The notes under the pieces were generated by a model. It ran no database searches, had not been told where the DNA came from, and saw only the letters and a list, made by a program, of their open reading frames with translations. From Pseudomonas sessilinigenes (GTDB taxonomy: Bacteria; Pseudomonadota; Gammaproteobacteria; Pseudomonadales; Pseudomonadaceae): a DNA stretch of 64,000 nt. Every line of letters starts with the position of its first letter. The stretch's first letter is position 1. This document shows positions 48,722-57,421 of this stretch, piece by piece. Made by a program: the position numbers and the translations under genes. The stretch spans positions 6,200,001-6,264,000 of the forward strand of contig NZ_CP027706.1 in NCBI RefSeq assembly GCF_003850565.1, written 5' to 3'.

Positions 48722-49501
48722 TTATTCGCCGTAGACGTCGAAATCGAAGTACTTGTCCTGCACCTCTTTGTACTTGCCGTTGGCGCGGATCTCGGTGATG
48801 GCGGTGTTGAATTTCTCCGCCAGCTCCTTGTCGCCCTTGCGCACGGCGATGCCGGCGCCGCCACCGAAGTACTTCGGATCGTTGTACTCAGGCCCGACGA
48901 AGGCGAAGCCCTTGCCGGCGTCGGTCTTGAGGAAACCGTCGTCGAGGTTGACCGAGTCCGCCAGCAATGCGTCGACGCGACCGGACACCATGTCCAGGTT
49001 GGCCTCCTGCTGGGAGCCGTAGCGCACCAGGTCGATCCCGGCCGGCATCAGGACTTCGGTCGCGAAACGGTCGTGGGTACTGGCACGCAGCACGCCGACC
49101 TTCTTGCCCTTGAGCTCGGTCAGCGGGTCCTTGATGGTGGTACCGGCCTTCATCACGAAGCGGGCCGGGGTGTGGTAGTACTTGATGGTGAAATCGACGT
49201 TCTTCTTGCGATCGTCGGTGATGGTCATGGACGACAGGATGGCGTCGATCTTCTTCACCTTCAACGCCGGGATCAGGCCGTCGAACTCCTGCTCGACCCA
49301 GGTGCACTTGGCTTTCATCTGCTCGCACAGGGCGTTGCCCAGGTCCACGTCGAAACCGGTGAGCTTGCCGTCGGGGGTCTTCATCGAGAAGGGTGGGTAA
49401 CCGGCTTCGATACCGATGCGGATCGGCTTGGCCTCGTCGGCCGAAGCGGTGAAGGAAAACAGCGACAGTGCCAGGGCACCGAACAGCACAAACTTGTTCA
49501 T
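48722..49501 (-). CDS. ABC transporter periplasmic amino acid-binding protein (ArtJ/HisJ family)
   Basis: This 259-residue solute-binding protein of cluster 3 has a signal peptide ([21 protein letters not shown]). The conserved [33 protein letters not shown] opening, [23 protein letters not shown] and [26 protein letters not shown] also match. This matches lysine/arginine/ornithine- and histidine-binding proteins (LAO, HisJ, AotJ). No permease or ATPase gene is adjacent, so it is an orphan that must use subunits encoded elsewhere. It is strongly terminated at 48671-48709. The 487-base upstream gap has the promoter region and one repeat element. Confidence 0.92.
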   Translation of the reverse strand: MNKFVLFGALALSLFSFTASADEAKPIRIGIEAGYPPFSMKTPDGKLTGFDVDLGNALCEQMKAKCTWVEQEFDGLIPALKVKKIDAILSSMTITDDRKKNVDFTIKYYHTPARFVMKAGTTIKDPLTELKGKKVGVLRASTHDRFATEVLMPAGIDLVRYGSQQEANLDMVSGRVDALLADSVNLDDGFLKTDAGKGFAFVGPEYNDPKYFGGGAGIAVRKGDKELAEKFNTAITEIRANGKYKEVQDKYFDFDVYGE

Positions 49502-49822
49502 TTATAACTCCAGGGGGTGGAGGTTTCTTGTTGGCAGAATTCGATTGTGGGCAAATCGAAGTGGCCAGCAGTCTAGAGTGGCTCCCGGGATGCAAATTGT
49601 GTTTATGCGACAAATACTTACATAAATAACGCAGCCTTGATCCAGGTCGGTTTTCCCTGCCCCAGGGTGGTGCGCCGATCTGTGCAACGCTGCATATCCG
49701 CCCGTAAACGATGCATCTGCCTGGCCGCGAATGCAGGGCCGACACCCGCCAGCCAACCTGCCTCCACGGTGAACGTGAAGCCCCACGTCGCCCTTTTTCG
49801 CGGGCGAGCCTCTTCGCCTCGT

Positions 49823-49945
49823 GTCGCCGCTGCCGCAGGCTGCGCACGGCTCGGCACGAGCCGCCAAACCTGCATCCGCGGTGCGCCTGCCAGAGCCCGT
49901 CGTCCGGTTTCACGGGCGCTGCCTCGCCCGCTCGGCAGCGGCTAC
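49823..49945. repeat. 123-bp intergenic repeat, second copy of the 40798 family
   Basis: The copy opens GTCGCCGCTGCCGCAGGCTG and closes GGCAGCGGCTAC. It shares CGGCACGAGCCGCCAAACC and CTGCCAGAGCCCGTCGTCCG with the element at 40798. It lies in the 49502-49988 gap, whose left part (49502-49640) is AT-richer and probably holds the binding-protein promoter; the stretch between them (49640-49822) shows no gene or clear signal. Confidence 0.75.
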
Positions 49946-49988
49946 AACAGGCGGTACGAGCCGCACGCGATAGACCTGAGGCTGCAGC

Positions 49989-50750
49989 TCAGTCCTCGGG
50001 CTTGCGCAGCAGGTAGGTGTCCATGATCCAGCCGTGGGCCTGGCGGGCTTCGAGGCGGACCCGGCGGATCTCATCGGCCACATCGTCGAGACGACCGCTG
50101 ATGAGGATTTCATCCGCCGTCCCCAGGTAGGCCCCCCAATAGATGTCCAGGTCCTGGCTGCGCAGTTGCCGATAGGAATCCTCGGCATCGAGCATCACCA
50201 CCTGGGTATCGGCATCCCCGCCCTGCCCTGCGGCCAGGCGGCGTCCGGTGGTGATTTCCAGTGAACGGCCGATGCGGTTCAACGGCACCTTGTGCTGCGC
50301 GGCCAGGGCCTGGACGCTGGTGATCCCGGGGATGACCTGGTATTCGAAGTGCGCCGCGCCGCTGGCCAGGATCTGCTGCAGGATGCGCAAGGTGCTGTCG
50401 TACAGCGCCGGATCGCCCCAGGCCAGGAATGCCCCGGTTTGCCCCTCTGCCAGTTCCTGGTTGATCAGGCGTTCGAAGACCTGCTGCTTGTCGCGATTGA
50501 GGGCCTGGACACTGGCCTGGTAGTCCACATCGCCACGCTGGCGCTCCGGGGTCTGGGCTTCGACGAAACGATAAGGCCGCTCGGTGATATAGCGCTCGCA
50601 CAACTGGCGGCGCAGATCGATCAGCGAGTCCTTGCTCGGCCCCTTGTCCATCAGGAACACCACATCGCAACGGTTCAGTGCCTTGATCGCCTGGATCGTG
50701 ATGTAGTCAGGGTTGCCGGCGCCGATGCCGATCACCAGGAGGGTTTTCAT
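49989..50750 (-). CDS. cobF: Precorrin-6A synthase (deacetylating)
   Basis: This is a 253-residue SAM-dependent methyltransferase of the tetrapyrrole methylase superfamily. MKTLLVIGIGAGNPDYITIQAIKALN is the N-terminal SAM loop, AFLAWGDPALYDSTLRI the second motif and EYQVIPGITSVQALAAQHKVPLN the substrate region. These match CobF, the aerobic-pathway enzyme that methylates C-1 of precorrin-5 and releases acetate. I start at the ATG at 50750; an upstream TTG nine codons earlier is less likely. Other cob genes are not in the window. Its product pathway supplies cobalamin, which the radical SAM enzyme at 43672 would need. Confidence 0.9.
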   Translation of the reverse strand: MKTLLVIGIGAGNPDYITIQAIKALNRCDVVFLMDKGPSKDSLIDLRRQLCERYITERPYRFVEAQTPERQRGDVDYQASVQALNRDKQQVFERLINQELAEGQTGAFLAWGDPALYDSTLRILQQILASGAAHFEYQVIPGITSVQALAAQHKVPLNRIGRSLEITTGRRLAAGQGGDADTQVVMLDAEDSYRQLRSQDLDIYWGAYLGTADEILISGRLDDVADEIRRVRLEARQAHGWIMDTYLLRKPED

Positions 50751-50829
50751 CTGAGGGAGCTCTCGCTGCTGTGCCAATGGGCAAGTATGGGCTGCCTGGA
50801 CATCATGGGAAATGCCGGCAGGCGAATCG

Positions 50830-51393
50830 TCACGACCGGCGATCCAGGCGCAGGCGCCAGCGCCCGGCGTGGCTCAGGTCGAGCCGCGACAGCGGTTCGA
50901 CATCGATCAGGTTGAAACTGCACAAGGGCGCCTGCAGGACGGTGAGCAACACCGCGCGCAACACCAGCGGATGGGTTACGGCCAGCCAGCGCCCGGGGCG
51001 TTGTGCCATGTCCTCCAGCCAATGCGCCGTGCGCTGGCACAACTGGGCCACCGACTCGCCGCCGGGCGGTGCCCATTGCGGGTCTGCCAGCCAGGCCTGC
51101 AAGGCCTCTGGCTGCTGCGCCTGCACCTCATCGATCGACAGGCCCTGCCAGGCGCCACAGGCGCAATCGCGCAAGGCCTGCTCGACCACGCAGTCGGCAC
51201 TGAACAACGCGGCGCTCTGCCGGGTGCGCAGTTCCGGGCCGCACAGCACCCGGGTACCCGGCCCGATCTCGGCCGCCCGGCTCAGCGCCTGGGCTTGCCA
51301 ATCCAGCTCCAAGGGCTCGTCCACGGGAAAACGCGCCAGCTTCTGTGCAACGGTGCGGGCATGGCAGATCAGGGTCAGACGGGTAGCCTGCAC
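50830..51393 (-). CDS. Histidine phosphatase family protein (CobC-like)
   Basis: This is a 187-residue member of the phosphoglycerate-mutase-like histidine phosphatases. The catalytic motif LICHARTVAQKLARFP shows RH in altered order (HAR instead of RHG), and the later LAVTHPLVLRAVLL motif gives the second histidine. GGAG lies nine bases before the GTG at 51393; the frame is open upstream without homology. It lies 79 bases upstream of cobF on the same strand, so a role in cobalamin synthesis, as for CobC alpha-ribazole phosphatase, is possible. The atypical first motif means that catalytic activity is uncertain. Confidence 0.75.
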   Translation of the reverse strand: MQATRLTLICHARTVAQKLARFPVDEPLELDWQAQALSRAAEIGPGTRVLCGPELRTRQSAALFSADCVVEQALRDCACGAWQGLSIDEVQAQQPEALQAWLADPQWAPPGGESVAQLCQRTAHWLEDMAQRPGRWLAVTHPLVLRAVLLTVLQAPLCSFNLIDVEPLSRLDLSHAGRWRLRLDRRS

Positions 51394-51472
51394 GGCAAGC
51401 GCTCCAGTGTTGAAGAGGGCAGATCCTACACCAGCCGGCACCACAAGACGCTCGGCTGGCAAAGGCCCCCGG

Positions 51473-52264
51473 TCAGCGGAAGAACTCCCCCGGGGTCGTG
51501 TCGAATTGCTGGCGAAACGCAGCAATGAAGGCCGAAGTCGAATCGTAGCCGCAAGCCAGCGCGACATCGGTGACCCGCTCGCCCTGCTCCAGCGGCGTCA
51601 GGGCGCTCAGCAAGCGCAGGCGCTGGCGCCAGGCGCGAAAGGTCAGCCCGGTATCCTTGAGGAACAATCGACTGAGGGTCTTCTCGGTCACCCCAAGCTT
51701 CTCGCCCCACTGCCCCAGGGTGGTCTGTTGCTCCGGATGGGCCTGCAGGCTGCGGTAGATCGAGCGCAAGCGCACGTCATGGGGCAATGGCAGCATCAGG
51801 TCCAGCTGCGGTGCGGCGGCCAGTTGATCCAGCAGCACCTGGACCAGGCGACCGTCGGCGCTGTCCCGGACGTACTCCACCGGCAACTCGCTGAAGGCAC
51901 GGATCAGCTCGCGCAGCAGGTCGCTGACCGCCAGCACCTGGCAACTCTCGGTGGCAGCCCAGGTGGTGACGCTGCAATCCAGGTACAGGCTGCGCATTTC
52001 GGTGCTCGGCGAACTGAACACCCGGTGCGGCACTCCAGCGGGAATCCACACGGCCCGCTGCGGCGGTGCGATGAAACGCCCGCCGCTGGTCTGGATCTCC
52101 AGCACCCCGGCAATCGCATAGGACAACTGCACCCAGGGATGGCTATGGCGCCGGGTCAGGGCCCGATTGGGCAGGGATTCGGTACGCCCGTACACCGGTC
52201 GCGGCAAGCTCGGAAGACCGGGAATACTGCGCCGTACGATCTTTTCATGTCCTTTAGGCGGCAT
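51473..52264 (-). CDS. AraC-family regulator with cupin domain
   Basis: This is a 263-residue regulator. The cupin sensor is RHSHPWVQLSYAIAGVLEIQT with PPQRAVWIPAGVPHRVFSS, and the C-terminal HTH pair is TLGQWGEKLGVTEKTLSRLFLKDTGLTFRAWRQRLRL and RVTDVALACGYDSTSAFIAAFRQQF. It closely resembles the AraC gene at 30185 in architecture. The ATG at 52264 is preferred; the frame remains open upstream. It is divergent from the symporter at 52352 with 87 bases between, the likely target promoter. Confidence 0.85.
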   Translation of the reverse strand: MPPKGHEKIVRRSIPGLPSLPRPVYGRTESLPNRALTRRHSHPWVQLSYAIAGVLEIQTSGGRFIAPPQRAVWIPAGVPHRVFSSPSTEMRSLYLDCSVTTWAATESCQVLAVSDLLRELIRAFSELPVEYVRDSADGRLVQVLLDQLAAAPQLDLMLPLPHDVRLRSIYRSLQAHPEQQTTLGQWGEKLGVTEKTLSRLFLKDTGLTFRAWRQRLRLLSALTPLEQGERVTDVALACGYDSTSAFIAAFRQQFDTTPGEFFR

Positions 52265-52351
52265 TAACTGGCTCGTTGGCGTTAGTCGGTAGATGGCAGT
52301 CACGTTAGAGTCGCCCCATCGCTCTTGGCAACCCCCCGGATGATCACGCTC

Positions 52352-53350
52352 ATGACCCGCTCTCGTCTTTTGCCCGACAACTTTACCCTGACCCTGATCG
52401 GCGTGGTTCTGCTGGCCAGCTTCCTGCCTGCCAGCGGCCAGGTGGCAGTGGGCTTCGGTTGGCTGACCAACATCGCCATTGGCCTGTTGTTCTTTCTTCA
52501 CGGCGCCAAGCTGTCGCGCGAGGCGATCATCGCCGGAGCCGGCCACTGGCGCCTGCACTTGCTGGTTTTCGGCCTGACCTTCGTACTGTTCCCGTTGCTG
52601 GGGCTGGCCCTCAAGCCGTTGCTGTCACCCCTGGTGGGCAAGGATTTGTACCTGGGCATGCTCTACCTGTGCGCCCTGCCGGCCACGGTGCAATCGGCGA
52701 TCGCCTTCACCTCCCTGGCCCGGGGCAATATCCCGGCGGCCATCTGCAGCGCCGCGGCCTCGAGCCTGTTCGGGATCTTCCTCACCCCACTGCTGGTGAC
52801 CCTGCTGCTCAACGTGCATGGCGATAGTGGCTCGACCCTGGACGCGATCATCAAGATCAGCGTGCAACTGCTGCTGCCGTTCATTGCCGGGCAGGTCGCC
52901 CGGCGCTGGATCGGTGCCTGGGTAGGACGCAACAAGAACTGGCTGAAGTTCGTCGACCAGGGCTCGATCCTGCTGGTGGTCTACGGTGCATTCAGCGAGG
53001 CGGTGAACGAAGGCATCTGGCAGCAGATACCGCTATGGGACCTGGCCGGCCTGGTAGTGGCCTGCTGCATCCTGCTGGGCCTGGTATTGCTGGCCTCCAG
53101 CTTCCTGGGCAAGCTGCTGGGCTTCGACCAGCCAGACCGCATCACCATCTTGTTCTGCGGCTCGAAGAAGAGCCTGGCCACCGGCGTGCCCATGGCCCAG
53201 GTGCTGTTCGCCGGCAGTACCATGGGCGTGTTGATCCTGCCGTTGATGCTGTTCCATCAGATCCAGTTGATGGTCTGTGCGGTACTGGCCCAGCGCTACG
53301 CCAAGCGCCCGGAGTCGGTGGTCGAACTGATGGGCCAGGTCGACCCGTAG
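52352..53350 (+). CDS. Bile acid:sodium symporter-family transporter (YfeH-like)
   Basis: This is a 332-residue protein with about ten helices. It starts MTRSRLLPDNFTLTLIGVVLLAS and carries GLLFFLHGAKLSREAIIAG, YLCALPATVQSAIAFTSLARGNIPAA (crossover-helix region) and FCGSKKSLATGVPMAQVLFAG. These are standard for the SBF-like YfeH proteins. An in-frame ATG four codons upstream (52340) is possible. Ions and substrate are not known for this branch. It is divergent from and probably regulated by the AraC gene at 51473. Confidence 0.85.
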   Translation: MTRSRLLPDNFTLTLIGVVLLASFLPASGQVAVGFGWLTNIAIGLLFFLHGAKLSREAIIAGAGHWRLHLLVFGLTFVLFPLLGLALKPLLSPLVGKDLYLGMLYLCALPATVQSAIAFTSLARGNIPAAICSAAASSLFGIFLTPLLVTLLLNVHGDSGSTLDAIIKISVQLLLPFIAGQVARRWIGAWVGRNKNWLKFVDQGSILLVVYGAFSEAVNEGIWQQIPLWDLAGLVVACCILLGLVLLASSFLGKLLGFDQPDRITILFCGSKKSLATGVPMAQVLFAGSTMGVLILPLMLFHQIQLMVCAVLAQRYAKRPESVVELMGQVDP

Positions 53351-53454
53351 CCCGCGCTGCAAGGCGGCTCGGCAACGGGCTGGGGCTGCACGTGCGTGGC
53401 GGTGAAGATCACGCAATGGCATGATGCGGCGGCGAAAATCACCAAGGACCGCTG

Positions 53455-54483
53455 ATGTTTCCCCATCGAGTCAAGGCGCCAACCCAGGCTAACCTGCGCC
53501 TGCAGGTCGGTGCCCGACTGGAGGCCGATCCGCGAGTCCGGGTCATCATCCAGTGGCACAGCGTCGAACAATACGATTGCCAACTGCTGGAACAGATCGA
53601 TGCCCTCTGCGCACGTTATGGCGAGCGCATCACCGTGCGTTTCTACAACCACTATTCGAGCAGAGGTTTTGATGGCCGGACCTTGCTCGCCCTGCCCAAC
53701 GTCCACTCATTGAGCCTGGACGGCCTCGAAACCCTGGACCATTTCCAGGCCATTGGCAGCCTGCACCAACTCAGGGAGCTTGCCCTGGAAGTCTTCCGGG
53801 CCGATATGCCCGGGCTTCTGGCCCTGCCCAACCTCGAACGCCTGCACAGCCTGCGGCTCTCCCTGGAGCAGGGTCCAGCCATCGATCTGGCGCCGATTGC
53901 CCGTATGCTCGAATTGCACTGTCTGCACATCAACCCAAAGGGTCATGGTCTGGAGATTCTGCGCCAGTGTCCGAGCATCAGCGCCCTGAGCCTGCATCGC
54001 CTGCCGGCCAAGACAACCCTGGGGATGGTCGCCGACATGAGCGGCCTGCGCAGTCTGTCGGTGGCCTTCAGCAGCCGTGAGCAGATGCCCGAGCTGCATA
54101 GTCCCTACGTCAGGGAGCTGGAGATCAGGCGCGTGCGTGGCCTCAACCGTCTGGACCTGGACAGTTTTCCACAGCTTGACGTGCTGAAGATCGAGGATCA
54201 GGCGCAGTTGAGCCGGCTGGACCTTGGCGGGGCACCGCAGTTGCGCAAGATGAGCCTGATCAACCTCAAGACCCTGGGAGAACTCAGCGGCCTGAAAACC
54301 TCGAACATCACTGACCTGCGCATCATCAGGACGCCAGAGCTGGATGTACTGACACTGATCGACAACCAATTGCCGCCCGGCATGCAGTACCTCAATCTGC
54401 TCAGTGGCAAACACACCGTGGACAAACAGATCGAAGCCCGGCAACTGCAACTGGGCATCCCGCAACCCGGCGGCCCGTTTTGA
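53455..54483 (+). CDS. Leucine-rich-repeat protein, unknown function
   Basis: This 342-residue soluble protein has irregular leucine-rich repeats from about residue 80. Examples are LPNVHSLSLDGLETLDHFQAIG, LHQLRELALEVFRADMPGLLALPNLERLHSLRLSL, SGLRSLSVAFSS and LDVLKIEDQAQLSRLDLGGAPQLRKMSLINL. No signal peptide and no effector-type (NEL ligase) domain are visible, so a secreted effector is not indicated. The two-to-three residue spacing between L positions fits an LRR solenoid for protein binding. It is followed by a repeat element and the PD-(D/E)XK-like gene. Confidence 0.7.
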   Translation: MFPHRVKAPTQANLRLQVGARLEADPRVRVIIQWHSVEQYDCQLLEQIDALCARYGERITVRFYNHYSSRGFDGRTLLALPNVHSLSLDGLETLDHFQAIGSLHQLRELALEVFRADMPGLLALPNLERLHSLRLSLEQGPAIDLAPIARMLELHCLHINPKGHGLEILRQCPSISALSLHRLPAKTTLGMVADMSGLRSLSVAFSSREQMPELHSPYVRELEIRRVRGLNRLDLDSFPQLDVLKIEDQAQLSRLDLGGAPQLRKMSLINLKTLGELSGLKTSNITDLRIIRTPELDVLTLIDNQLPPGMQYLNLLSGKHTVDKQIEARQLQLGIPQPGGPF

Positions 54484-54495
54484 CCGCAGCCCTTT

Positions 54496-54595
54496 CGCAG
54501 GAGCTAGCAGGCTCGCGTAGGGCATCAACGATAGCGCTCACCCACAGGGAGCATGCGGTACTTTGGCAGCATCACGAGCACGCTCGCTCCTACAG
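54496..54595. repeat. REP-like intergenic palindromic element
   Basis: The element starts CGCAGGAGCTAGCAGGCTCGCG and ends CACGAGCACGCTCGCTCCTACAG. The ends are imperfect inverted copies, and the CTCGCTCCTACAG wording is common to REP-type elements of P. fluorescens-group genomes. It separates the leucine-rich-repeat gene from the next gene. It is different in sequence from the 40798/49823 family. Confidence 0.6.
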
Positions 54596-54634
54596 ATCAC
54601 CCTGCCCCCTTTTTGGACCTGATACGGAGATCCC

Positions 54635-55318
54635 ATGTCCTTTGTTCCTCGCTTCACCGAACTGCTGCTGACTCACCTGCAACAGGAAGAACGCCAGCGC
54701 ATCCTCAAATCCATCGTCGTAGCCGTCGCTCCCGAGCTGTGGCTGAGCCTGGAATCGGCGGCGTTGCTGGACATCAATCGCGACCACTTCGGCCTCGGCG
54801 GCCAGTTCGATGAACGCGAAGACTACCGCCCCTGCTCCGACCAACCGCCGCGCAGCAACGTCCCTCGCTGGCTGATCGCCGCCGAGCGACGCAAGGTGGA
54901 TATCTGGGTCGAGGACAGCTACGGCGAACAGCCCTCCACCGCCATCGAATTCAAGGTGATACACAACAACAAGAATGCGTATGACAAGATTCGGCAAATT
55001 CGCGGGGACCTGATCAAGCCAATTCCCCACACCTCCCCTGACGAACACATCGAACGCTGGGGCATTGTGCTGCTGACCTACTCGCGCTTCTACAGCGACC
55101 AACAAGGCAACTATGTCTACGCCGAGTTCGCCAACCGTGAGGCCTTTCTCCAAGCCTTCAGGCATGCACTGAGCGATCACGCTGACCGTTACAAGGGCAC
55201 CCCCGAGCTGGAACTGGCGATGGAGCCGGTTCAGGTCGCCGATCTGGAAGGCGCCCATTACATCGAATCGGGAAAAGAGGCCGGGGTGTATCTGGCACTG
55301 GTCAGGTGCAAGGCCTGA
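54635..55318 (+). CDS. PD-(D/E)XK nuclease-like hypothetical protein
   Basis: This is a 227-residue soluble protein. Residues 87-107 (KVDIWVED...STAIEFKV) place Asp89 and Glu105-x-Lys107 on adjacent beta strands, as in the PD-(D/E)XK nuclease core. A helix with KIRQIRGDLIKP and a further strand ERWGIVLLTYSRFY follow. Such domains occur in restriction, defence and repair proteins. No methyltransferase or helicase partner is adjacent, so it is not a standard restriction system. The nuclease call is a structural guess from motif spacing. The ATG is preceded by GGAG at a good distance. Confidence 0.6.
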   Translation: MSFVPRFTELLLTHLQQEERQRILKSIVVAVAPELWLSLESAALLDINRDHFGLGGQFDEREDYRPCSDQPPRSNVPRWLIAAERRKVDIWVEDSYGEQPSTAIEFKVIHNNKNAYDKIRQIRGDLIKPIPHTSPDEHIERWGIVLLTYSRFYSDQQGNYVYAEFANREAFLQAFRHALSDHADRYKGTPELELAMEPVQVADLEGAHYIESGKEAGVYLALVRCKA

Positions 55319-55427
55319 GGCTCGCTCCAGAGCACCAACGGCAGCGGTCTATCACGGGCACCCCTGGAGCAGATTGACACTCCACGGCTGTGCTAATGTT
55401 CGCCATCCCGTCCCTGAAGCCCTGCCC

Positions 55428-56048
55428 ATGCCCATCACCGAAAATCTCCTGGCCTTCACCCTGGCCGCCACCCTGCTGACCCTGACCCCGGGCCTGGATA
55501 CCGCCCTGGTGCTGCGCACCGCCACGGTGGAAGGCAAGCAACAGGCGCTGCGCGCAGCGTTGGGGATCAATGCCGGCTGCCTGTTGTGGGGCGCGGCGGT
55601 GGCCTTCGGCCTGGGCGCCTTGATTGCGGTGTCGGAGCTGGCCTTCAATCTGCTCAAGTACTGCGGCGCCGCCTACCTGGCCTGGCTGGGGCTGAACATG
55701 CTGCTGCGCCCGCGCCGCACCTTTGCCCCCGCAGGCACCGACGCCAAGCCCGGTGCCAACTGGTTTCTCAAGGGCATGCTGGGCAATGTGCTCAATCCCA
55801 AGGTGGGGATTTTCTATGTGTCCTTTCTGCCGCAGTTCATTCCCCAGGGGCAGCCGCTGGTGGCCTGGACCTTCGCCCTGGTGAGCATCCATGTGATGCT
55901 CGGGCTGATCTGGTCACTGCTGCTGATTGGCGCCACTCGCTCCCTGAGCGGGGTGTTGCGACGGGAAAAGGTGATTCAGTGGATGGATCGCACCACCGGC
56001 ATGATCTTCGTGCTATTCGCAGCTCGCCTGGCCCTGAGCAGGCGCTGA
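55428..56048 (+). CDS. LysE/RhtB-family amino acid exporter
   Basis: This is a 206-residue, six-helix protein of the RhtB branch. The N-terminal LLAFTLAATLLTLTPGLDTALVLRTA holds the TPGPD-like loop, followed by GINAGCLLWGAAVAFGLGALI and KGMLGNVLNPKVGIFYVSFLPQFI. Members export homoserine, threonine, leucine or other amino acids and analogues. The ATG at 55428 is chosen because the family N-terminus starts there, although the frame is open 18 codons upstream. Substrate not readable. Confidence 0.9.
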   Translation: MPITENLLAFTLAATLLTLTPGLDTALVLRTATVEGKQQALRAALGINAGCLLWGAAVAFGLGALIAVSELAFNLLKYCGAAYLAWLGLNMLLRPRRTFAPAGTDAKPGANWFLKGMLGNVLNPKVGIFYVSFLPQFIPQGQPLVAWTFALVSIHVMLGLIWSLLLIGATRSLSGVLRREKVIQWMDRTTGMIFVLFAARLALSRR

Positions 56049-56112
56049 GAAACCGCTCCCAGCCACTGCCTGGCGCTCTCGAAACCCACCGCAGGCACGC
56101 CGAGACGGCCGC

Positions 56113-56355
56113 TCAGGCTTGGTTTTCGCGCCGATACTGCTGCCATTGCGCCCAGCAGTCCTCGGCCACCAGATCGCGATAGCCCCGCTCGTTTTCCATG
56201 CTCAGTGCTACCTCCACCGGCAACGCGATACAGGCGGCGCTATCACGAATCTCCAGCACTTCGGCTTCGGTCAGGGGCATGCCCTTGGTGGTCTCGGCAT
56301 TCAGCAGCACCGCCACCAACGCTGGCACGAACACAAGGCAAAGCTGATCGGTCAT
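56113..56355 (-). CDS. Conserved hypothetical small protein
   Basis: This 80-residue protein has a hydrophobic N-terminal segment (DQLCLVFVPALVAVLLNAET) followed by a charged, Trp-containing C-terminus (YRDLVAEDCWAQWQQYRREN). It may be membrane-anchored or carry an uncleaved signal. It is alone between the LysE gene and the ptrR-like gene. I recognise no named family. Confidence 0.65.
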   Translation of the reverse strand: MTDQLCLVFVPALVAVLLNAETTKGMPLTEAEVLEIRDSAACIALPVEVALSMENERGYRDLVAEDCWAQWQQYRRENQA

Positions 56356-56442
56356 GACTCATCTCCAGGTGCGAGGCAAAAGGCCGAGAGCCTACACAAA
56401 TCGCACCGACGCAGCCATCGAGCGATGGCCGGACAGGCCCAT

Positions 56443-57321
56443 TTATCCCTCAGCCAGCACGGCCCCCCGCTCCTCCAGCAACTTCACAAAACTGCTCAAG
56501 CTCTGGGACACGGTGCCGCGCCGCCAGACCAGCCAGGTGCGCAGGAAACGAAAGCGCGGGGACAACGGCCAGACACTCACCGTGGCGCAGCCGGGCATGC
56601 TTTCCAGCATGCTGCGGGGCATTAGCGCCAACCCGGCACCGGCACTGACGCACGCCAGCATGCCGTGGTAGGACTCCATCTCGTGGATCTTGCCCGGCAC
56701 CGCAGAGTCCTGGGTGAACCAGCTTTCGAAGTGATGACGATAGGAGCAGTTGGCGCGAAAGGCGTAGATGCTTTCACCGTTGACCTCCTGCGCCCGGGTG
56801 ATGGGCGCATGGCCCAGGGGCGCGATCAGGACCATTTCCTCCTCGAACACCGGCAGCCCTTCCAGGGTCGGATGGCGCACCGGGCCATCGACGAACGCGG
56901 CCACCAATCGGCCGGACAAGACCCCTTCGATCATGGTCCCCGAAGGACCGGTGGACAGGTCCAGTTCGACCTTGGCGTATTGCTGGTTATAGGCCGCCAG
57001 CAGGGCCGGGATGCGCACCGCTGCCGTGCTCTCCAGGGAGCCCAGGGCAAAAGGGCCCTGGGGCTCTTCGCCGGCCACGGTCAGGCGCGCCTCGGCCACC
57101 AGGTCGAGGATGCGCCGGGCATAGTCGAGGAAGTTCCAGCCGGCGGGCGACAGGCGCATCCGGCTCTTTTCGCGGATGAACAGCTCCACGCCCAAATCCT
57201 GCTCCAGCTGCTTGATGCGCGTGGTCAGGTTCGACGGCACCCGATGGATCAACTGCGCCGCAACGCTGATGCTGCCCTGCTCGGCAACGGCCTTGAAAAT
57301 CTCCAGCTGGACCAGGTCCAT
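56443..57321 (-). CDS. ptrR: PtrR-like LysR-family regulator
   Basis: This is a 292-residue LysR regulator. The HTH is [35 protein letters not shown], with the unusual RVPSNLTTR recognition helix characteristic of PtrR/YneJ, and the effector domain begins [24 protein letters not shown] lies five bases before the ATG at 57321. In E. coli the ptrR-sad (yneJ-yneI) pair is divergent and controls succinate semialdehyde utilisation from putrescine/GABA; the same divergent arrangement with the gene at 57422 exists here. Confidence 0.87.
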   Translation of the reverse strand: MDLVQLEIFKAVAEQGSISVAAQLIHRVPSNLTTRIKQLEQDLGVELFIREKSRMRLSPAGWNFLDYARRILDLVAEARLTVAGEEPQGPFALGSLESTAAVRIPALLAAYNQQYAKVELDLSTGPSGTMIEGVLSGRLVAAFVDGPVRHPTLEGLPVFEEEMVLIAPLGHAPITRAQEVNGESIYAFRANCSYRHHFESWFTQDSAVPGKIHEMESYHGMLACVSAGAGLALMPRSMLESMPGCATVSVWPLSPRFRFLRTWLVWRRGTVSQSLSSFVKLLEERGAVLAEG

Positions 57322-57361
57322 TTCATTCTCCAATCGTGAACGACTTGCTCAATATTATTCA

Positions 57362-57374
57362 GTTTTCAGAAAAC
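57362..57374. promoter_or_regulatory. Palindrome between ptrR-like gene and sad (candidate PtrR site)
   Basis: GTTTTCAGAAAAC is a perfect inverted repeat with a three-base centre, in the 100-base divergent gap. It lies 48 bases before the sad ATG and 41 from the ptrR start, where a divergent LysR operator should be. The AT-rich flank TATTATTCA adjoins it. Attribution to PtrR is by position. Confidence 0.55.
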
Positions 57375-57421
57375 AATCAGCCCCGTAACCTGCCGCCATT
57401 CCCACCTTGCAGGACGGTGCC

